Positions 1 through 9,508 are shown, counted from the stretch's first letter. The stretch is DNA of 64,000 nt from Sphingomonadales bacterium (GCA_027486895.1 JAIXOE010000054.1:1-64000); one strand, 5' to 3'. Numbers and translations are program-made. The notes: a model not told the origin generated them from the letters alone.

Positions 1-597
1 CAGACTGCAAAGCTCTGGTCCGACGTTAACCCGTCGCTGCCTAAATTGCCGATCTCGGTTTATGGCCCGCCAACAACTTCGGGTACGCGCGATTCTTTCC
101 ATGAGCTGATCATGGAAGCTGGCTGCAAGTCCGACGCTGCAATGAAGGCGTTGAAGGACAGTGACGAAGACAAGTATAAAGCAATTTGCACTGAAGTGCG
201 CACCGATGGTGCCTTCAAAGAGCAAGGCGAAAACGACAACCTGATCGTTCAAAAGCTCGATTCCAACCCCAATATGGTTGGTATCTTCGGATACAGCTAT
301 ATGGAAGAAAATGCATCAAAAGTGCACGGCATTGTGATGGACGGCGTCAGCCCAACAATCGCCACCATTTCGGACGGAAGCTATCCCGGTGCGCGCAAGA
401 TGTTTATTTACGTCAAGAAGGCGCACATCGACAAAATTCCCGGCATCAAGGAATTTATTGCCGAGTTTCTTAAAGGCGGCGCAGTTGGCGGATATCTGAC
501 CAAATTGGGCATGATTGCATCCACCGATGCGGACTATAAAGCGGCGACTGAAGCTGCAAATAGCCTCAATGCCATGACGGGCGCAGATTTGAAATAA
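1..597 (+). CDS. pstS: Phosphate ABC transporter substrate-binding protein PstS (3' part)
   Basis: Periplasmic phosphate-binding protein of the high-affinity Pst uptake system. The reading frame is open from the first base of the window, so this is the C-terminal part of a longer gene; the ORF-track start at 46 is an internal TTG. The segment has the PBP-like stretch VYGPPTTSGTRDSFHEL, which carries the serine/threonine/arginine pattern of the phosphate-binding loop (SGTRD). It is followed directly by pstC, pstA, pstB, phoU and phoB, which fixes its identity. The N-terminus, signal peptide and any Pho box lie outside the window. Confidence 0.93.
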   Translation, partial: QTAKLWSDVNPSLPKLPISVYGPPTTSGTRDSFHELIMEAGCKSDAAMKALKDSDEDKYKAICTEVRTDGAFKEQGENDNLIVQKLDSNPNMVGIFGYSYMEENASKVHGIVMDGVSPTIATISDGSYPGARKMFIYVKKAHIDKIPGIKEFIAEFLKGGAVGGYLTKLGMIASTDADYKAATEAANSLNAMTGADLK

Positions 598-619
598 ATC
601 TGCAACAATCATCGCGTCT

Positions 620-657
620 ATGGGCCTGGATCGAATCTCTGTTTGATCCAGGCCCAT
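620..657 (+). terminator. Intercistronic hairpin between pstS and pstC
   Basis: Two perfect 13-bp arms (ATGGGCCTGGATC and its complement) flank a 12-nt loop about 22 nt after the pstS stop codon, followed by T-rich sequence. Such a hairpin after pstS can terminate part of the transcripts or protect the pstS 3' end, giving more binding protein than permease. The hairpin is seen directly; its effect is inferred. Confidence 0.6.
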
Positions 658-724
658 CGCTATTTTGGGTTTTGTTTTTGGCGGAATTCCGCCAGTTTGG
701 GTTCAAGGGGGCAACGTTAAGTTT

Positions 725-2113
725 ATGACCGGAACGGCTTTGCTCTTCCTTGTCCTCGGTCTCGGCCTCATTGGCTGGATCTTTGGTCGTGCCCGGGCTT
801 CGGGTTTCGTCCGCAAGGCAAAAGGCGGGCCTCGCGGTGCCGTGAACAGCCTACCTTATTATCATGGCTGGTTTGTTGCGATTTGCGCGGTTGCACCTGC
901 ACTGTTGTTCATGGTCATCTGGCAATCGGTTTCGCCATCGCTTGTTACCAACATGGTGCTATCGGCGCCCATTGCCGCTGAATTGCCGCAAGACACGTTC
1001 GCCCGTGCCGCCATATTATCTGAAGCCCGCGCCATTGCGCAGGGTTTCCAAACAACCGCATTTCAGGACATGAGCGACAAGCTTGTTCCTTTATACAAAG
1101 GTGCCTTGTCTTATTATAAATGGCTGGGCGTAGCCGCGACGTTGCTGTTGTTTTTTGCGGGCGGAGCTTATGCGTTTACCCGACTGAAGCCGGATTTTCG
1201 CGCGCGCAGTAAAGTAGAACGCGTCATCATGTTCGGGCTGCTGCTCGCATCACTCATTGCGATTATCACCACGCTTGGAATATTCGCTTCGTTGATATTC
1301 GAATCTTGGCGCTTCTTTTCGATGGTATCGCCATTTGAATTTCTGTTTGGCACCGACTGGAACCCCAAATCGGTTGTCACGCCGGGTGAGGCAAATGGCT
1401 ATGGCGCCATTCCATTATTCTGGGGCACCATTTTCATTGGTGCGATCATTGCAATGATTGTTGCCATCCCGCTTGGCCTCATGAGCGCGATATTCCTCAC
1501 GCAATATGCGTCCTCAACCGTCCGTAAATGGATGAAGCCCATTCTTGAAATCCTCGCCGGCGTGCCAACAGTGGTTTATGGCTATTTTGCGGCCTTAACC
1601 GTAGCTCCGGCTGTGCGCGATTTTGCGGTCATGCTAGGTGTCAGCAACGCGGCCTCCGACAACGCGCTTGCTGCGGGGATCGTTATGGGCGTTATGATTA
1701 TCCCGCTCGTGTCGTCCATGTCCGATGACAGCATTGCCGCTGTACCAAATGCCATGCGCGATGGCAGCTTGGCGATGGGTGCGACCAAGAGCGAAACCAT
1801 TAAACAGGTGCTCTTGCCAGCCGCACTTCCAGGCGTGGTCGGCGGGATATTGCTCGCCGTCAGCCGTGCCATTGGCGAAACGATGATTGTGGTCATGGCG
1901 GCAGGCTATACCGCAAACCTGACCGCAAATCCTTTTGACACGATCACAACGGTTACGGTTCAGATTGTCGCGCTATTGACTGGTGATCAGGATTTTGGAA
2001 GCCCGCACACGCTTGCCGCGTTTGCGCTTGGTCTGACACTGTTCGTGACAACCTTCTTCCTCAACTACGCCGCGCTCCGGGTCGTGAAGAAATATCGGGA
2101 AGCATATGAATAA
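725..2113 (+). CDS. pstC: Phosphate ABC transporter permease PstC
   Basis: Inner-membrane permease of the PstSCAB phosphate importer. The ORF opens at a TTG at 665, but the ATG at 725 (MTGTALLFLVLG) starts directly with a membrane segment and has a purine-rich AAGGGGG upstream, giving 462 residues. An N-terminal membrane segment and a long periplasmic stretch (about residues 60-140) precede the permease core, a layout longer than the E. coli protein. The EAA-type cytoplasmic loop is visible as AMGATKSETIKQVLLPAALPGVVGG. The last 8 nt overlap pstA, consistent with translational coupling. Confidence 0.95.
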   Translation: MTGTALLFLVLGLGLIGWIFGRARASGFVRKAKGGPRGAVNSLPYYHGWFVAICAVAPALLFMVIWQSVSPSLVTNMVLSAPIAAELPQDTFARAAILSEARAIAQGFQTTAFQDMSDKLVPLYKGALSYYKWLGVAATLLLFFAGGAYAFTRLKPDFRARSKVERVIMFGLLLASLIAIITTLGIFASLIFESWRFFSMVSPFEFLFGTDWNPKSVVTPGEANGYGAIPLFWGTIFIGAIIAMIVAIPLGLMSAIFLTQYASSTVRKWMKPILEILAGVPTVVYGYFAALTVAPAVRDFAVMLGVSNAASDNALAAGIVMGVMIIPLVSSMSDDSIAAVPNAMRDGSLAMGATKSETIKQVLLPAALPGVVGGILLAVSRAIGETMIVVMAAGYTANLTANPFDTITTVTVQIVALLTGDQDFGSPHTLAAFALGLTLFVTTFFLNYAALRVVKKYREAYE

Positions 2114-3371
2114 CGCCGCCATCGACCTAAGCCCAACCGACTGGAACGGGAAAATCATGCAAAAGCGGATTGCCAGCCGCTATGCAGCTGAGCGACGTTT
2201 TAAAGCGATGGGCTTTATTGCAGTCGCATTGTCGACGCTGTTCCTTGCCTTTCTGCTGTTCACGATGCTGGGCCAAGGTCTGCGTGGTTTCCAGCGCACG
2301 GAAATTGCGGTGGAGTTCGATTTCCCCGCATTGACTTCTGGCGCGACAGCAGCGTCCGTAACCGGTCCCAATGCCGATGCGGCGCTTAATTCGATGGACA
2401 TTCCAGGGCTGGTCGAACTTGCCATAGGGCAGCAATATGCAGGCATGGGCGACAGCTTGCTGACGTCCGCTGCAGCGGCGAATGTACGTCAGATGCTGGC
2501 AGACGATCCTGATTTGGTGACCTCTAAACACATCCTCTGGTTGCCTGCGGACTCGCGATTGGATGTCGCGTTCAAACGCACTGGCGAGCCGATCGCTGAA
2601 AAGACGGTTGCCGCGCTCTCGGAACGAGATGCTTTGCGTACTGGGTTTAACTGGACGTTTCTGACGGGTGCCGATGCAACGGACCCATCTGCGGTAGGTA
2701 TCTGGGCGGCGTTCAAGGGGTCGCTGATGACGATGGCCATTACCCTATTACTGGCCTTTCCAGTGGGCGTGCTGGCAGCTTTATATCTCGAAGAATATGC
2801 GTCGAAAAACAGGCTGACGGACCTCATTGAGGTTTCGATCAACAACCTGGCCGCAGTCCCCTCGATCATCTTTGGCTTGCTTGGCCTTGCCGTGTTTTTG
2901 ACCATGTTTGGAATGCCGCGGTCGTCGGCATTGGTTGGCGGCTTGACGCTTGCGCTGATGACGATGCCGGTCATTGTCATTGCCGGCCGCAACGCAGTCA
3001 AATCCGTTCCACCATCTATTCGCGAAGCAGCCTTGGGCATCGGCGCGTCTCCTGTGCAGGTCGTTTTCCACCATGTATTGCCACTTGCGCTTCCGGGCAT
3101 ATTGACGGGGACTATCATCGGTATGGCACGGGCGCTTGGTGAGACTGCGCCACTGCTGATGATCGGTATGCGCGCCTTCATTCCTGCTGCGCCGGAAGGC
3201 TTTACGGATGCAGCTACGGCCCTTCCCGTGCAGATTTATCTGTGGTCGGATGAAGTCAATCAGGGCTTTGTTGAAAAAACCAGTGCAGCAATCATCGTGT
3301 TGCTGATATTCCTGTTGGGAATGAACGCGTTGGCCATTTATCTTCGCAACCGCTTTGAAACGCGGTGGTGA
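2106..3371 (+). CDS. pstA: Phosphate ABC transporter permease PstA
   Basis: Second membrane subunit of the Pst phosphate importer, 421 residues. It starts inside the end of pstC (ATGAATAA overlap). One N-terminal membrane segment (about residues 35-57) is followed by a large periplasmic domain of about 150 residues, then the permease core with the loop EAALGIGASPVQVVFHHVLPLALPGILTG that contacts the ATPase. The extended periplasmic insert matches the long form of PstA seen in alphaproteobacteria, as far as can be judged without alignment. pstB starts 3 nt after the stop. Confidence 0.95.
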   Translation: MNNAAIDLSPTDWNGKIMQKRIASRYAAERRFKAMGFIAVALSTLFLAFLLFTMLGQGLRGFQRTEIAVEFDFPALTSGATAASVTGPNADAALNSMDIPGLVELAIGQQYAGMGDSLLTSAAAANVRQMLADDPDLVTSKHILWLPADSRLDVAFKRTGEPIAEKTVAALSERDALRTGFNWTFLTGADATDPSAVGIWAAFKGSLMTMAITLLLAFPVGVLAALYLEEYASKNRLTDLIEVSINNLAAVPSIIFGLLGLAVFLTMFGMPRSSALVGGLTLALMTMPVIVIAGRNAVKSVPPSIREAALGIGASPVQVVFHHVLPLALPGILTGTIIGMARALGETAPLLMIGMRAFIPAAPEGFTDAATALPVQIYLWSDEVNQGFVEKTSAAIIVLLIFLLGMNALAIYLRNRFETRW

Positions 3372-3374
3372 TTT

Positions 3375-4169
3375 ATGAACAAAAAGGACGTTAATGTGGG
3401 CGCAAACCCCGAAAATCCGAAAATATCCACGCGTAATGTGAATGTTTTTTATGGCGATAAACAAGCGATAAACAACGTATCCATCGACGTCGATCGCGAA
3501 AATGTAACTGCCTTCATTGGTCCGTCGGGTTGCGGCAAATCGACATTTTTGCGCACCCTCAATCGGATGAACGACACCGTAGTTGGTGCGCGCGTCGAGG
3601 GCGAAATCATGCTTGATGGGCAGGATATCTACGCATCGTCGATGGACGTCGTTCAACTGCGCGCACGCGTTGGCATGGTTTTCCAGAAGCCAAATCCGTT
3701 TCCGAAATCCATTTATGACAATGTCGCTTACGGGCCCCGGATTCACGGCCTCGCAAGCGGTAAGGCAGAGCTTGACCAGATTGTCGAAGGTTCGCTGACA
3801 CGTGCCGGGTTATGGACTGAAGTCAAGGATCGGCTCAACGAGAGCGGCACGGCGCTGTCTGGTGGCCAGCAGCAGCGTTTATGTATCGCCCGCGCCATTG
3901 CCGTTGATCCCGAAGTTATTCTGATGGACGAACCTTGTTCGGCACTTGATCCCATCGCGACGGCGCGGATTGAGGAATTAATCCACGACCTGCGCGGGAA
4001 ATATGCGATCATCATCGTAACGCATAATATGCAGCAGGCAGCGCGTGTGTCGCAACGCACGGCATTCTTCCATTTGGGCAATCTCATCGAGTTTGGTGAG
4101 ACATCCGAAATATTCACCAATCCGCGTGAAGACCGCACCGAGGATTATATTACGGGCCGCTACGGTTAG
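3375..4169 (+). CDS. pstB: Phosphate ABC transporter ATP-binding protein PstB
   Basis: Cytoplasmic ATPase that powers phosphate import through PstC/PstA. All ABC motifs are visible in 264 residues: Walker [10 protein letters not shown] (49-57), the Q-loop in VFQKPNPFP, the signature LSGGQQQR, Walker [14 protein letters not shown] and the switch histidine in VTHNM. The [17 protein letters not shown] segment is characteristic of PstB. It lies between pstA and phoU with only short gaps, so it is part of the pst-phoU-phoB operon. Confidence 0.97.
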   Translation: MNKKDVNVGANPENPKISTRNVNVFYGDKQAINNVSIDVDRENVTAFIGPSGCGKSTFLRTLNRMNDTVVGARVEGEIMLDGQDIYASSMDVVQLRARVGMVFQKPNPFPKSIYDNVAYGPRIHGLASGKAELDQIVEGSLTRAGLWTEVKDRLNESGTALSGGQQQRLCIARAIAVDPEVILMDEPCSALDPIATARIEELIHDLRGKYAIIIVTHNMQQAARVSQRTAFFHLGNLIEFGETSEIFTNPREDRTEDYITGRYG

Positions 4170-4180
4170 GAATTGATAGC

Positions 4181-4852
4181 ATGAGCACAGGCACAAGGCA
4201 CACAATCACAGCATTTGATGATGACATGGACGAAATCCGTGGTCTCATCGCCGAGATGGGTGCGCGCGCCGAATCTGCGGTCGTTGCGGCCATGAAGGCG
4301 CTGTCGGAGCATGACGTGGAACTGGCGGCATCGATCCGCGCAGAAGACAAAGTGATCGACAGTCTCGAAACCGACGTCGAGCGATTGGTTGTGCGTACCA
4401 TAGCATTGCGTGCACCGATGGCCGACGATTTGCGCGAACTGATTGCAGCACTCAAGATGTCTGCCGTGATCGAGCGGATTGGCGATTACGCAAAAAATAT
4501 CGCTAAACGTGTTCCCCAAATGAGCGGCAAAATTCCTTCGACAGCCATGGTTCAACTTGGCGGGATGGGCGAAATCGTGGTGGAAATGATCCGCACTGCC
4601 ATGGACGCTTATGCAAAGCGCGACGTTGATCTTGCCCGCGCAGTGACCGTGCGCGATGATGTTGTGGACCAGTTGAACAAGGATCTGTTCGTCGACTTCG
4701 TCGCTTATGTTGTGAAAAATCCCGAGAATGCGACTGAAGTCGCCCATTTGCTTTTCACAGCAAAAAATTTGGAACGTATCGGTGATCACACCACCAATGT
4801 TGCCCAAATGATTTATTTTACCGAAACGGGTGAAAACCTTCCTGACGCTTAA
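4181..4852 (+). CDS. phoU: Phosphate signalling protein PhoU
   Basis: Cytoplasmic negative regulator that links Pst transporter activity to the PhoR/PhoB two-component system. The 223-residue protein has the two-copy PhoU helical fold; the metal-binding pattern appears in both halves as LKMSAVIERIGDYAKNIAK and LFTAKNLERIGDHTTNVAQ (E-x-I/R-x-GD). Length and location between pstB and phoB are standard. The stop lies just upstream of the phoB ribosome-binding site. Confidence 0.96.
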   Translation: MSTGTRHTITAFDDDMDEIRGLIAEMGARAESAVVAAMKALSEHDVELAASIRAEDKVIDSLETDVERLVVRTIALRAPMADDLRELIAALKMSAVIERIGDYAKNIAKRVPQMSGKIPSTAMVQLGGMGEIVVEMIRTAMDAYAKRDVDLARAVTVRDDVVDQLNKDLFVDFVAYVVKNPENATEVAHLLFTAKNLERIGDHTTNVAQMIYFTETGENLPDA

Positions 4853-4865
4853 CGCGGAGAAACAT

Positions 4866-5561
4866 ATGCCCAAGGCGCAATTGCTTTTGGTTGAAGACGA
4901 TAGCGCTCTGGCCGAGCTGGTACGCTGGCATTTCGAACGCGAGGAGTTCGACGTTCAGCATACCGGAGATGGTGAAGAAGCGCTTCTGATGGCCAAAGAA
5001 CGCACACCCGATCTTGTGCTGCTCGATTGGATGTTGGAGAACCTGTCAGGTATCGAAGTGTGCCGTCAGCTTCGCAAGGCGGACAACACCGCCAATGTGC
5101 CAATCATAATGCTCACGGCGCGCGGCGAAGAAGATGACCGCATTCGCGGATTGGAAATCGGCGCTGATGACTATGTCACTAAACCATTTTCGCCCCGCGA
5201 ATTGGTGGCCCGTGCAAAGGCCGTCCTGCGCCGTGTCCGTCCAGCGCTTGCTGGAGAGGCACTGCGATTTGGTGACGTCGAAATGGATACCGTCGCGCAT
5301 AAGGTAAAGCGTGGCGGAAAGCAGGTTCCGCTTGGGCCAACCGAATATCGGTTGCTAAAGCATTTCCTCGAATATCCAGGCCATGTGTTCTCGCGCGAAC
5401 GCCTTCTTGATAGCGTCTGGGGCCATGACAGCGACATCGAAATCCGCACCGTTGACGTCCACATCCGCCGCTTGCGCAAAGCGCTAAATGAAGGCTTTGA
5501 CAGTGATATTATCCGGACTGTGCGGTCCGCAGGCTATTCGCTCGATCAGGACGCCGTCTGA
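4866..5561 (+). CDS. phoB: Phosphate regulon response regulator PhoB
   Basis: OmpR/PhoB-family response regulator that activates the Pho regulon under phosphate limitation. The ORF extends to 4830, but the ATG at 4866 (MPKAQLLLVEDD) follows GGAG and gives the normal 231 residues. The receiver domain shows the acidic pair D11/D12, the phospho-acceptor Asp54 in LLDWML and the conserved lysine in VTKPFSP. The C-terminal winged helix contains the recognition region ending VDVHIRRLRKAL. No phoR follows, so the sensor kinase must lie upstream of this window or elsewhere. Confidence 0.96.
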   Translation: MPKAQLLLVEDDSALAELVRWHFEREEFDVQHTGDGEEALLMAKERTPDLVLLDWMLENLSGIEVCRQLRKADNTANVPIIMLTARGEEDDRIRGLEIGADDYVTKPFSPRELVARAKAVLRRVRPALAGEALRFGDVEMDTVAHKVKRGGKQVPLGPTEYRLLKHFLEYPGHVFSRERLLDSVWGHDSDIEIRTVDVHIRRLRKALNEGFDSDIIRTVRSAGYSLDQDAV

Positions 5562-5628
5562 GACTATCTATGTAAATCATTGTAAGTTTTTACGTGTTGC
5601 TAGGAAGTTGGTAACTATCAAGCGGTTA

Positions 5629-5661
5629 ATATGCCCGACAACGGTGTTAGGCATATCTTTT
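5629..5661 (+). terminator. Likely terminator of the pst-phoU-phoB operon
   Basis: An imperfect hairpin (ATATGCCcgACA / TGTtaGGCATAT, loop ACGG) is followed by CTTTT about 70 nt after phoB. It would separate the pho operon from the pilin gene. Confidence 0.5.
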
Positions 5662-5714
5662 CATGATGACATTTAGCGCTGTTGAGACCCAAAATTCAGC
5701 GCGAGATTGAGACC

Positions 5715-5873
5715 ATGAAATTTCTGCACAAACTTACGAAAGACCAAAAGGGCGCCACGGCAATCGAGTATGGCTTGATTGCCGCGCTTATCGCAGTTGC
5801 TGCTATCACCGCCATGACTGGTGTCGGTACGAAACTGACGAACACATTTACCAAAGTTAGCAACAAGCTGTAA
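5715..5873 (+). CDS. Flp/Fap-type pilin
   Basis: Major subunit of Flp/Tad type IVb pili. The 52-residue protein starts at ATG 5715 rather than the ORF-track start at 5682. It has a short positively charged leader (MKFLHKLTKDQKG), the prepilin peptidase motif G-ATAIEYGLIAALIAVAAI with the Glu-Tyr pair typical of Flp pilins, and a single hydrophobic segment. No tad/cpa assembly genes are visible, so the secretion machinery is encoded elsewhere. It is followed by a strong terminator, so it is probably transcribed alone. Confidence 0.93.
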   Translation: MKFLHKLTKDQKGATAIEYGLIAALIAVAAITAMTGVGTKLTNTFTKVSNKL

Positions 5874-5894
5874 CGCACTAACGGCGGCAGTTGT

Positions 5895-5934
5895 TACAAT
5901 AAAGGCACCGCAGAAATGCGGTGCCTTTATTGTA
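5895..5934. terminator. Bidirectional rho-independent terminator
   Basis: A perfect 18-bp inverted repeat (TACAATAAAGGCACCGCA) with a GAAA loop carries A-rich and T-rich ends on both sides. It sits between the pilin gene and the convergent porin gene and can end transcription from both directions. Confidence 0.9.
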
Positions 5935-5952
5935 CCCTATTGCGTTGCCGGG

Positions 5953-7185
5953 TTAGAACGAAAGCTGGCCTCGTACAGCTATTACATTAACGCTGTAGTT
6001 GCGATTACCCGAAAGATGAATGTCGGCATCAGTATAATTCAGCTTCGCATATTGCCCCATGAGACGGAAATTTTCAACCGGCGTCCAGATAAGGGAAGCG
6101 AGATAGCCATTTTGCACGCCGCCCGTAATCGCGGAGTTGTTGAGGTCTAAAAAATCATAGCGTAAATTCAATTGCAGCGCGCCGATGCCGCCCCCTCCAA
6201 CGGGATTGCTTGGCTTGATGGCACCAAACAAACCTCCCTTCAAAGGGCGGCTATCTTTGGTCAAGAAAACGCCGACCTCAGCATAGGCCCCAAAAAAAAT
6301 TGGGTCATTAAGGCCGTCACGTTGCGCCTTTAACCAATGTGCCTCAGATGCCACATGAAACCGGCCATGGACAGCCGCAGCCTCCAACCCAAAGCGTTGC
6401 TCCTTCGCAACAGACAATGCCGGTGTTCCAATATAACGCGTGTCAGTGATACGAAGCGCTGGGCGGCTGCGGTAGCGTAAGGGCGTATCTGCGACGTCGT
6501 TAAGGTCACGAAGGTGATATGACGCCCCAAGATGAGCATGGGTTTTTAGCCATTGCGGCGACCAATAGCTCCGAAAATCGACCGAAATGCTGTTCTCGGC
6601 CACATCATTCAATGCAATCAACGGATCGGTATAGATGCCGCCAGTCACCGTCCAATCGCCAGCGGTATAGTGCCCAGATATGCCGGTACGCCTCGTGTAT
6701 GCGAATGCAGCCACAAAAGCCGCACGTTCCAGAAAGCTCGTGTTGAGATTTCCTGTATCCTCGTCGAGCGGGAGTTGCGGCTTCTGCTGCCCTAAGATGA
6801 CCTTAAAACGGCTGTTACTCCATTGCAGATAGGCATCTGTCAGCTCGATCGGGTCCGTTGTCAGTTCCGTCTCTAGCCGGGCGGCAAAACCATATGGCAT
6901 TTTGAGGTCCACGCCGACCCGTGCCCGCCTGATATCCTGCAAATTGCCAATGCCCACCAACCCCTGGGGCCCATCCAGCGCCGCGACATCATATTGCACG
7001 CGCCAGCGCGGCTTTAACTGCCACTCTGGTTCAGCGTCTGCCTTTATGGACACAGGTGGTGTTATTTCCGCCAAAGTGCCTTCAGACGCTGATCCAGTGT
7101 TGACCAACGTTTCGGCAGATGCAGGAACTGCCAAAACAAAAGACACTAAAGTCACGAATGCAGCAGCGAAGCGGCCGGAGTACAT
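5953..7185 (-). CDS. Phosphate-selective porin (OprO/OprP family)
   Basis: Outer-membrane anion channel of the OprO/OprP family, 410 residues. It has a signal peptide (MYSGRFAAAFVTLVSFVLAVPASA-ET), many alternating hydrophobic beta strands and the C-terminal phenylalanine (RGQLSF) used for outer-membrane insertion. The N-terminal portion contains the family-like WQLKPRWRVQYD start of the barrel and ELTDAYLQW. Its place beside the pst-phoU-phoB operon supports a role in phosphate or polyphosphate uptake and PhoB control, but no clear Pho box was recognised in the 188-bp upstream region, which it shares with a divergent dehydrogenase gene. Confidence 0.85.
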   Translation of the reverse strand: MYSGRFAAAFVTLVSFVLAVPASAETLVNTGSASEGTLAEITPPVSIKADAEPEWQLKPRWRVQYDVAALDGPQGLVGIGNLQDIRRARVGVDLKMPYGFAARLETELTTDPIELTDAYLQWSNSRFKVILGQQKPQLPLDEDTGNLNTSFLERAAFVAAFAYTRRTGISGHYTAGDWTVTGGIYTDPLIALNDVAENSISVDFRSYWSPQWLKTHAHLGASYHLRDLNDVADTPLRYRSRPALRITDTRYIGTPALSVAKEQRFGLEAAAVHGRFHVASEAHWLKAQRDGLNDPIFFGAYAEVGVFLTKDSRPLKGGLFGAIKPSNPVGGGGIGALQLNLRYDFLDLNNSAITGGVQNGYLASLIWTPVENFRLMGQYAKLNYTDADIHLSGNRNYSVNVIAVRGQLSF

Positions 7186-7373
7186 ACTTTTTTCCTCTGA
7201 GGCATTCTTAATCAGTTTCGCCCGGCCATGAGCTATATGTCTTAAACGTGTCTACATCATTCTCTTTTGTGACGCAGCCCGCGCCTTGCTTTACGCTTGC
7301 GTCAAGTGGCGCGCCATGCCAAGGCTCAGCGCGTTTCGGCGGCTTGGCTCGCCTCTGATTATGGAGATATGAC

Positions 7374-8276
7374 ATGACCATCAGTTTTAAAGACAAAGTC
7401 GCTATTGTGACCGGTGCAGGCGGTGGATTGGGTAAAGCCTATGCGCTTGAACTCGCCAAGCGTGGCGCAAAAGTGGTGGTCAATGACTTAGGCGGCGCGC
7501 GCGATGGCACGGGCACATCCGACGCAGCAGCTCAAGTTGTCGAGCAAATCAAGTCTGCTGGCGGCGAAGCCATGGCCAATGGCGGCAGCGTTACCGAATA
7601 TGAGCAAATGGTCGAAATGGTCGCCAAGGCGAAAGAAGCATGGGGCGGCGTGCATGTGTTGATCAACAATGCCGGCATTCTGCGCGACAAGAGCTTTGCC
7701 AAGATGGACATGCCCGATTTCAATCTGGTGCTTCAGGTTCATGTCATGGGCTCAGCTAACTGCACAAAGGCAGTTTGGGATACGATGCGCGATCAGGCCT
7801 ATGGCCGTATTTTGATGACGACATCGTCAACGGGTCTGTACGGAAACTTCGGCCAGGCAAATTATGGCGCGGCTAAGCTTGGTTTGGCTGGATTTACCAA
7901 GACGCTTCACCTTGAAGGCGCCAAATATAATGTGCGCGTCAACTCGCTCGCACCCGTTGCGGGCACGCGCATGACCGAGGATATTTTCCCAGAAGGCCTG
8001 TTCGAACAGTTCACGCCTGAAAACGTCGTTCCAGCCGCGTTGTATTTGGTCAGCGAAGATGCTCCAACCAACATGATTATCGGCGCAGGGGGCGGAGGTT
8101 ACCACGCAGCCTATGTCACCATGACCCCGGGCGTTGCCCTTCGTCAGGAAGACCGCAATGTCGAAGGCTTTGCTGCAGCATGGGACAAGATCATCGACCG
8201 CACGGGTGAAACCGTTCCGCAGTCAGGCGGCGAACAGTCAATCGCAGTGATGAAGGCGCTTCAAGCGCTCGGCTAA
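7374..8276 (+). CDS. SDR-family dehydrogenase, MFE-2-like 3-hydroxyacyl-CoA dehydrogenase
   Basis: NAD(P)-dependent short-chain dehydrogenase, 300 residues. The cofactor motif TGAGGGLG (13-20), the structural NNAG motif and the active-site NYGAAK are present. The sequence closely follows the dehydrogenase part of eukaryotic and bacterial multifunctional beta-oxidation enzymes (VNDLGGARDGTGTS after the Rossmann beta2 strand, NYGAAKLGLAGFTKTL). The likely substrate is therefore a 3-hydroxyacyl-CoA, but this is family inference. The gene is monocistronic: it is divergent from the porin and ends in a terminator. Confidence 0.85.
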   Translation: MTISFKDKVAIVTGAGGGLGKAYALELAKRGAKVVVNDLGGARDGTGTSDAAAQVVEQIKSAGGEAMANGGSVTEYEQMVEMVAKAKEAWGGVHVLINNAGILRDKSFAKMDMPDFNLVLQVHVMGSANCTKAVWDTMRDQAYGRILMTTSSTGLYGNFGQANYGAAKLGLAGFTKTLHLEGAKYNVRVNSLAPVAGTRMTEDIFPEGLFEQFTPENVVPAALYLVSEDAPTNMIIGAGGGGYHAAYVTMTPGVALRQEDRNVEGFAAAWDKIIDRTGETVPQSGGEQSIAVMKALQALG

Positions 8277-8299
8277 CTGCCTTCACAATGTTTCGAAAG

Positions 8300-8325
8300 A
8301 GCCCGGTCTTTGGCCGGGCTTTTTT
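8300..8325 (+). terminator. Rho-independent terminator after the SDR gene
   Basis: AGCCCGG/CCGGGCT stem followed by six T residues. It sits between convergent genes and overlaps the very end of the DUF2794 gene on the other strand. Confidence 0.85.
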
Positions 8326-8668
8326 ATGCGTCGACGAGCTTCATTAACTTTCGTTCGACAGGCGCGAGAACGGGGCCCAAGTCATGGCCGCGTTTCAAAA
8401 TTGCGCCGCCTTCGCCCACCAATGCCCACATGCCTTGACGGTTACGCAAGGCTGGTCGTTTCTCGATCCGGTACTCCGGGCGCTCCGTCGCGCGCCGGAA
8501 AGCACTGAAAACCGCAGCGTCGCGGCCAAGATCGATGGCATAATCGCGCCAATTTCCAGCTGCGACCATCCGGCCGTAAAGATTGAGTATCTGGGTTAAC
8601 TCGCCTTTTTCGAAACCGACCTGATTTAGGCGGTTGGTTACGGGAAAAGGCGTTATGATTGCGCTCAA
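8324..8668 (-). CDS. DUF2794 domain protein
   Basis: Small protein of 114 residues matching the alphaproteobacterial DUF2794 family ([24 protein letters not shown]... [19 protein letters not shown]). No biochemical function is known to me. The start is a TTG at 8668 that shares bases with the cysE stop codon (TTGA overlap) and has AAGG a few bases upstream, so it is translationally coupled to cysE. Confidence 0.85.
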   Translation of the reverse strand: MSAIITPFPVTNRLNQVGFEKGELTQILNLYGRMVAAGNWRDYAIDLGRDAAVFSAFRRATERPEYRIEKRPALRNRQGMWALVGEGGAILKRGHDLGPVLAPVERKLMKLVDA

Positions 8669-9387
8669 CTCGCCTTGCTTCCCTTATTCGCGCGGCGCTT
8701 GACCGGCGTCGCGGCAGGCGTTCCATCACGCTCGGACATCAGCTCGGCAATACGTTTGCGCATAGTTTCAATTTCGCACTGAAGAATCTCGAGGCTTTGC
8801 GTCGCTGGGTCAAACATCTCGCGGCACGGCGTGCCATAAGGCATGAAATCGCGTGCATAGGTTTCGGCCTGAACGAGCGTTGAGCGAGCCTTCTGGCCAA
8901 TCATCGTTGCGCCAGCTGGAACATCGTCCGTCACCACGGCGGCAGCGCCAATGCGCGCGCGTTCGCCGACGGTGATGGGACCAAGGATCTGCGCGCCCGA
9001 GCCAATGATGACATTGTCCAATATCGTCGGATGCCTTTTGCCAGCCTTCCCGTTCGTCGGGTTGGTGCCACCTAAGGTGACGTTCTGGTACATCGTGACG
9101 TTGTCCCCGATTTCGGCTGTTTCACCGATCACGCTAAAGCCATGATCGAGAAAGAAATTGCTCCCGATCTTGGCGCCTGGGTGAATATCAATGCCCGTCA
9201 AAAATCGGGCAAAATGGTTCACCAGCCGCGCCAGAAAGAACATGTGGCCAAGGAATAGCCAATGCGCGATTCGGTGATAGCCCACGGCCCATACGCCAGG
9301 ATAAAGCAGAACTTCCCAACGTGAGCGTGGCGCAGGATCGCGTTCTTTAATCGAGTCGAGATATTCGATGAGATTTGAAATGAACAT
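8665..9387 (-). CDS. cysE: Serine O-acetyltransferase (EpsC/CysE type)
   Basis: Makes O-acetylserine from serine and acetyl-CoA, the committed step of cysteine synthesis. The 240-residue protein has an N-terminal helical region and the left-handed beta-helix hexapeptide repeats ([43 protein letters not shown]), with catalytic-type DHG and the RHPTI segment typical of the short EpsC subfamily. The C-terminal tail is extended and charged (coiled-coil-like residues about 205-240). It is first in a two-gene unit with DUF2794 and divergent from oxyR. Confidence 0.92.
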   Translation of the reverse strand: MFISNLIEYLDSIKERDPAPRSRWEVLLYPGVWAVGYHRIAHWLFLGHMFFLARLVNHFARFLTGIDIHPGAKIGSNFFLDHGFSVIGETAEIGDNVTMYQNVTLGGTNPTNGKAGKRHPTILDNVIIGSGAQILGPITVGERARIGAAAVVTDDVPAGATMIGQKARSTLVQAETYARDFMPYGTPCREMFDPATQSLEILQCEIETMRKRIAELMSERDGTPAATPVKRRANKGSKAS

Positions 9388-9493
9388 AAATGACCCTGTC
9401 GTCCCTTGTGGGACCTTTGATTACCTAAGCTAAGACTTTCAAACCGGCATTTCCAGCGATGTCTGCCTATTTTCGTTAAATATTGCTAGAATC

Positions 9494-9508
9494 ATCGCTA
9501 AAAACGAT
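9494..9508 (+). promoter_or_regulatory. Candidate OxyR-type dyad upstream of oxyR
   Basis: ATCG-N7-CGAT lies about 35 bp before the oxyR start. The 4-7-4 spacing is that of the LysR/OxyR half-site (ATAG-N7-CTAT), so it may be an autoregulatory site. Only one dyad was found, not the tandem pair expected for a full OxyR tetramer site. Confidence 0.35.

Noticed and set aside
2781-3746. 321-residue minus-strand ORF antisense to pstA/pstB
   Set aside because: It spans two well-supported pst genes and is rich in His/Arg/Asn as expected for an antisense frame.
5629-5715. Pho box before the pilin gene
   Set aside because: No tandem CTGTCAT-like repeats were found; the hairpin there is better read as the phoB operon terminator.
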